Positions 61,723 through 64,000 of a stretch of DNA of 64,000 nucleotides are shown here, one piece after another. The translations under genes and the position numbers were made by a program. Location of the stretch: NCBI GenBank assembly GCA_023251455.1, contig JAHEYT010000032.1, positions 59,591 through 123,590 on the forward strand, in the 5' to 3' direction. The stretch's first letter is position 1, and each line of letters starts with the position of its first letter. This stretch comes from Bacteroidota bacterium. Its GTDB lineage: Bacteria > Bacteroidota > Bacteroidia > Bacteroidales > Prolixibacteraceae. Below the pieces are notes generated by a model. It worked only from the letters and a program-made list of their open reading frames with translations. It did no database searches and was not told where the DNA came from.

Positions 61723-62256
61723 TCAGAATTCAAAGGTTTCCGAACTATCTTCGAAAAGCACAACGCCTTCGCAGGCTACAGAGCCTTTACACTTAAAGTT
61801 TCCGGCTTTTACTCCTTCAATTTCGCCTCCCCTGATATTCAGAATAATGCCTGAAAGTTCAAGCTTTAGCAGAATCGAAAAATCAATATGTCCCAGTTGA
61901 ATTTCATTGAAACTGATTTCAATTTTTGGATGATGTTCTGAAACGATGGTGTGGTTGACAAGAGGCACTGTAAATGTTACTTCCGGATTTGTTTTTCCTT
62001 GTTCGAAATACTGTTCCAGTTGATGGTATTTTCGCCATCCTCCAATTAAGATGTCTTTAAATCGAAGTTCAAGCAATTCCGGACATTTTTTCAGAACCTG
62101 ACTTAAAACTGAATCCCACTCCATCAGCGGTTCCTTTTTGCTTATTGAATTTCGGAGTTCAGTAATTTTTTCGGATGTTTTAAAGGATGTTACCTGATTG
62201 GTAATTATTTCACGGTTTTGAAAGAAATAATTCATTGTTACATCTTCGTATTTCAT
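61723..62256 (-). CDS. Protein of unknown function coupled to the PASTA-domain gene
   Basis: This 177-residue protein has no signal peptide or membrane segment. The N-terminal ~75 residues are helical and charged (KTSEKITELRNSISKKEPLMEWDSVLSQVLKK). The rest alternates short beta strands (VTFTVPLVNHTI, KIEISFNEIQLGHIDFSILLKLELSG), ending in a Gly/Glu-rich segment with two Cys. I recognise no family. The start codon follows the upstream stop by 1 nt, so translation is coupled to the PASTA protein, suggesting joint function. Confidence 0.7.
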   Translation of the reverse strand: MKYEDVTMNYFFQNREIITNQVTSFKTSEKITELRNSISKKEPLMEWDSVLSQVLKKCPELLELRFKDILIGGWRKYHQLEQYFEQGKTNPEVTFTVPLVNHTIVSEHHPKIEISFNEIQLGHIDFSILLKLELSGIILNIRGGEIEGVKAGNFKCKGSVACEGVVLFEDSSETFEF

Positions 62257-62257
62257 G

Positions 62258-63568
62258 TCAGTTGGTTTTTAGAATTTGAACGCCCTTGTCAGGAATGATT
62301 TTTAGCTGTAATCCACGTATTGACTGGCTTGTGTCTGCAGAATGAATTTTTTGATTTCCGGAGTCGTGGATGACAATCAGTTTTAATCTCGGATCTATTT
62401 TCTCTCCGGTCTTCTTTTGTTGATTTCCCCTTCCCGATTTCCAACCTATGTAGCCACCAAGTATAAGTGCAGCACAAATTCCACCTGCCCAATACATCCA
62501 TCCCGGTACCTGAGTATGCTTTGCGATTGCAAGCACAACTGGCGTGTCTTTTTTTACTTCTTCGCCACTTCGGGGTGTTTGCTCAACTATGGTTCCTTCT
62601 TGTGCATCCGACTTCTGCGAATAAATATCCCGAATTTGTAATCCCGCTTCATACAGAACTTTACGAGCTTCGTCCGGATACAGCCCAATCACATCAGGAA
62701 CCATTACAAATTCGTCCTGAGCCTGAACGGAATAGGTAATATCAACCGATGAACCAATGGAGACGCTGGTTCCTTCGGGCGGAGATTGTTCCAGAACTTC
62801 GCCTGCACTTTTATCTGAAACAGCCTGTTTCAGTGAGCCTGCGTACAACTGGTTGTTTTTTAATACTTCAGCAGCATCCTGTAATGTAAGTCCAATTAAA
62901 CGCGGTACATCTACGGTTTGAACTTGTTGTGGTCCGGAAGAAAATTTCAGAGCGACCGAAGTATTTGGATCTACGTTTGAATCTGGCGGGGGAAACTGTT
63001 CCACCACTGTACCTACTGGCTGCTCGGATGAAACTTCGCTGTTGGAACCAAGAGTCAGCCGGTCGTTGGGCAATCTGCCCAATACCTGATCAATGTTCAT
63101 TCCAACATAATTCGGAACAATCACATTTTCAGGTATTCCAGGGACTATAGGTTTTGACTCAATCCCGTAAGTGATATCAACTAAAGTCTGTGGTCTTACG
63201 CGTTGTCTTAATCCAGGCGACTGGCTAAGAATGATACCGATTTTTTCGTTATCTTCAACCGGAACTGCATTACCCAGTTTTAATCCGGCTTTATTCAACA
63301 AGGCTGCGATTTCGTCCTGATTATAGGTTCTTCCAACCAAAAGAGGTACGGTAACCAATTGGATTTGAAATAGATTATCCGGAATGCGAAAGGTTCTGGT
63401 GGGTTGCTGTGGAATAGCGCTGGAACGCATTTCTACAGCATTTGGCTGTTTCTGTTGTCCTTGAAGTTGGAAATTCAGAAGCAGGATACTCAGAGAAAAA
63501 ACCAGCGCAAAATTTCGTATCAAACGAGTTCCAGATTCAGTTTTGGCGGATGATTTTTGTGTTTTCAT
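62258..63568 (-). CDS. Membrane protein with four PASTA domains
   Basis: This protein of about 436 residues opens with a basic leader and a hydrophobic signal or anchor (~19-38). Four PASTA repeats follow, each about 65-70 residues and beginning VPLLVGRTYNQDEI, VPNYVGMNIDQVL, VPRLIGLTLQDAA and VPDVIGLYPDEAR, ending in the V.EQ.PP.G type turn. A transmembrane helix near residue 360-380 (WMYWAGGICAALILGGYIGW) and a ~60-residue tail end the protein. PASTA domains usually bind peptidoglycan fragments on bacterial kinases and PBPs, but no kinase or PBP domain is present. ATG 63568 is chosen over an upstream start at 63625. It lies 58 nt downstream of the AAA+ gene. Confidence 0.85.
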   Translation of the reverse strand: MKTQKSSAKTESGTRLIRNFALVFSLSILLLNFQLQGQQKQPNAVEMRSSAIPQQPTRTFRIPDNLFQIQLVTVPLLVGRTYNQDEIAALLNKAGLKLGNAVPVEDNEKIGIILSQSPGLRQRVRPQTLVDITYGIESKPIVPGIPENVIVPNYVGMNIDQVLGRLPNDRLTLGSNSEVSSEQPVGTVVEQFPPPDSNVDPNTSVALKFSSGPQQVQTVDVPRLIGLTLQDAAEVLKNNQLYAGSLKQAVSDKSAGEVLEQSPPEGTSVSIGSSVDITYSVQAQDEFVMVPDVIGLYPDEARKVLYEAGLQIRDIYSQKSDAQEGTIVEQTPRSGEEVKKDTPVVLAIAKHTQVPGWMYWAGGICAALILGGYIGWKSGRGNQQKKTGEKIDPRLKLIVIHDSGNQKIHSADTSQSIRGLQLKIIPDKGVQILKTN

Positions 63569-63626
63569 ATTGAAGAATAATAGTTTTAAAGTGTTATCCC
63601 AAACTCTATGAAAATTTAAATCCAAT

Positions 63627-64000
63627 TCAATTCAGCGTTTCTTTCCGTATCATCTTTCCTTCTTTTGCATACTCTTTCTCTATACCTTTCAACAGGTCGG
63701 AATACAGGATGGTGTTTGATTTTCGCTCAAGGGTTTTCAGGCAGGCGTAATGAATAATGTTAACAATGTTGGCGCCGTTGATTTCGTATTTGCGGGCGAT
63801 TTCTTCCAGATTTATCTGGCCGTCGAGTTTAACATTTTTCGGAATATTTTTCTGCCAAAGAATGAGCCGTTCTTGTGCCGATGGAATTTCGAATTCGATA
63901 ATGGCATTGAAGCGCCGAGTGAATGCTGCATCGATATTGCTTTTCATGTTCGAAGCCAGAATCACCAGTCCGGCATGGGCTTCGATGCGCTGAAGCAGAT
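63627..64000 (-). CDS. AAA+ ATPase, C-terminal part (5' end outside window), contractile-injection-system-like
   Basis: The frame is open to the window edge, so only the last ~124 residues are seen. LVILASNMKSNIDAAFTRRF contains sensor 1 (Asn) and the paired arginine-finger Arg of AAA+ ATPases, and IPSAQERLILWQKNIP and the helical lid (INLEEIARKYEINGANIVNIIHYACL) follow. This pattern closely resembles the ATPase of extracellular contractile injection system clusters (Afp15/PVC15-like), but Cdc48-like housekeeping ATPases share much of it. Walker motifs lie upstream of the window. It precedes the PASTA protein and the unknown protein on one strand. Confidence 0.8.
   Translation of the reverse strand, partial: LLQRIEAHAGLVILASNMKSNIDAAFTRRFNAIIEFEIPSAQERLILWQKNIPKNVKLDGQINLEEIARKYEINGANIVNIIHYACLKTLERKSNTILYSDLLKGIEKEYAKEGKMIRKETLN

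Overview
The window comes from a Bacteroidota genome. The evidence is three complete SusC/SusD pairs with ECF sigma and FecR-type anti-sigma partners, a type IX secretion C-terminal sorting domain, Tat-exported and lipoprotein enzymes, and -7 promoter boxes of the Bacteroidota form TAnnTTTG. Gene content resembles plant- and yeast-glycan degraders such as Prolixibacteraceae, but that family-level placement is a guess.

Layout. (1) 1-640 is the 3' end of a SusD gene from an upstream locus. (2) 641-1724 is non-coding and holds three terminators and a striking array of about 23 degenerate 21-bp units. (3) 1725-15069 (+) is a pectin-type polysaccharide utilization locus (PUL1): ECF sigma, FecR, SusC, SusD, GH105, PL22-like lyase, CBM9-like/PKD protein, SGNH esterase and a second esterase. 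(4) 15145-21555 (-) holds a nitroreductase, a T9SS-exported glycerophosphodiesterase, and a set of GntP permease, exported TIM-barrel isomerase-like protein and Tat-exported Gfo/Idh/MocA oxidoreductase. (5) 21678-22406 (+) is an orphan lipoprotein. (6) 22473-42293 (-) is PUL2, an alpha-mannan type locus: ECF sigma, FecR, SusC, SusD, SusE-like, GH76, GH97, GH92, GH125, a GH-A clan enzyme and a second GH92. (7) 42424-44135 (+) encodes a cytochrome c/PQQ sugar dehydrogenase and a dodecin-like protein. (8) 44205-61567 (-) is PUL3, probably for an acetylated galactose-containing glycan: ECF sigma, FecR, SusC, SusD, small lipoprotein, Asp-rich Ca-binding-like secreted protein, acyltransferase, a toxin-antitoxin pair, GH43, two esterases and GH2. 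(9) 61723-64000 (-) is the end of another operon: an AAA+ ATPase like those of contractile injection systems, a four-PASTA membrane protein and an unknown protein.

How it works together. In each PUL the SusC carries an N-terminal STN domain, so glycan binding can signal through FecR to release the ECF sigma factor. SusC/SusD import oligosaccharides, and surface and periplasmic hydrolases, lyases and esterases trim them.

The most notable observation is that all three FecR-SusC gaps carry, on the strand opposite SusC, a hairpin followed by a T-run (an intrinsic terminator) and a TAnnTTTG box beginning exactly at the A of the SusC start codon. This predicts three cis-antisense RNAs of roughly 75-95 nt, comparable to DonS of Bacteroides fragilis. 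The second is the 21-bp array at 1080-1564, which keeps an exact 21-nt register over 18 units and reads as a broken heptapeptide repeat.
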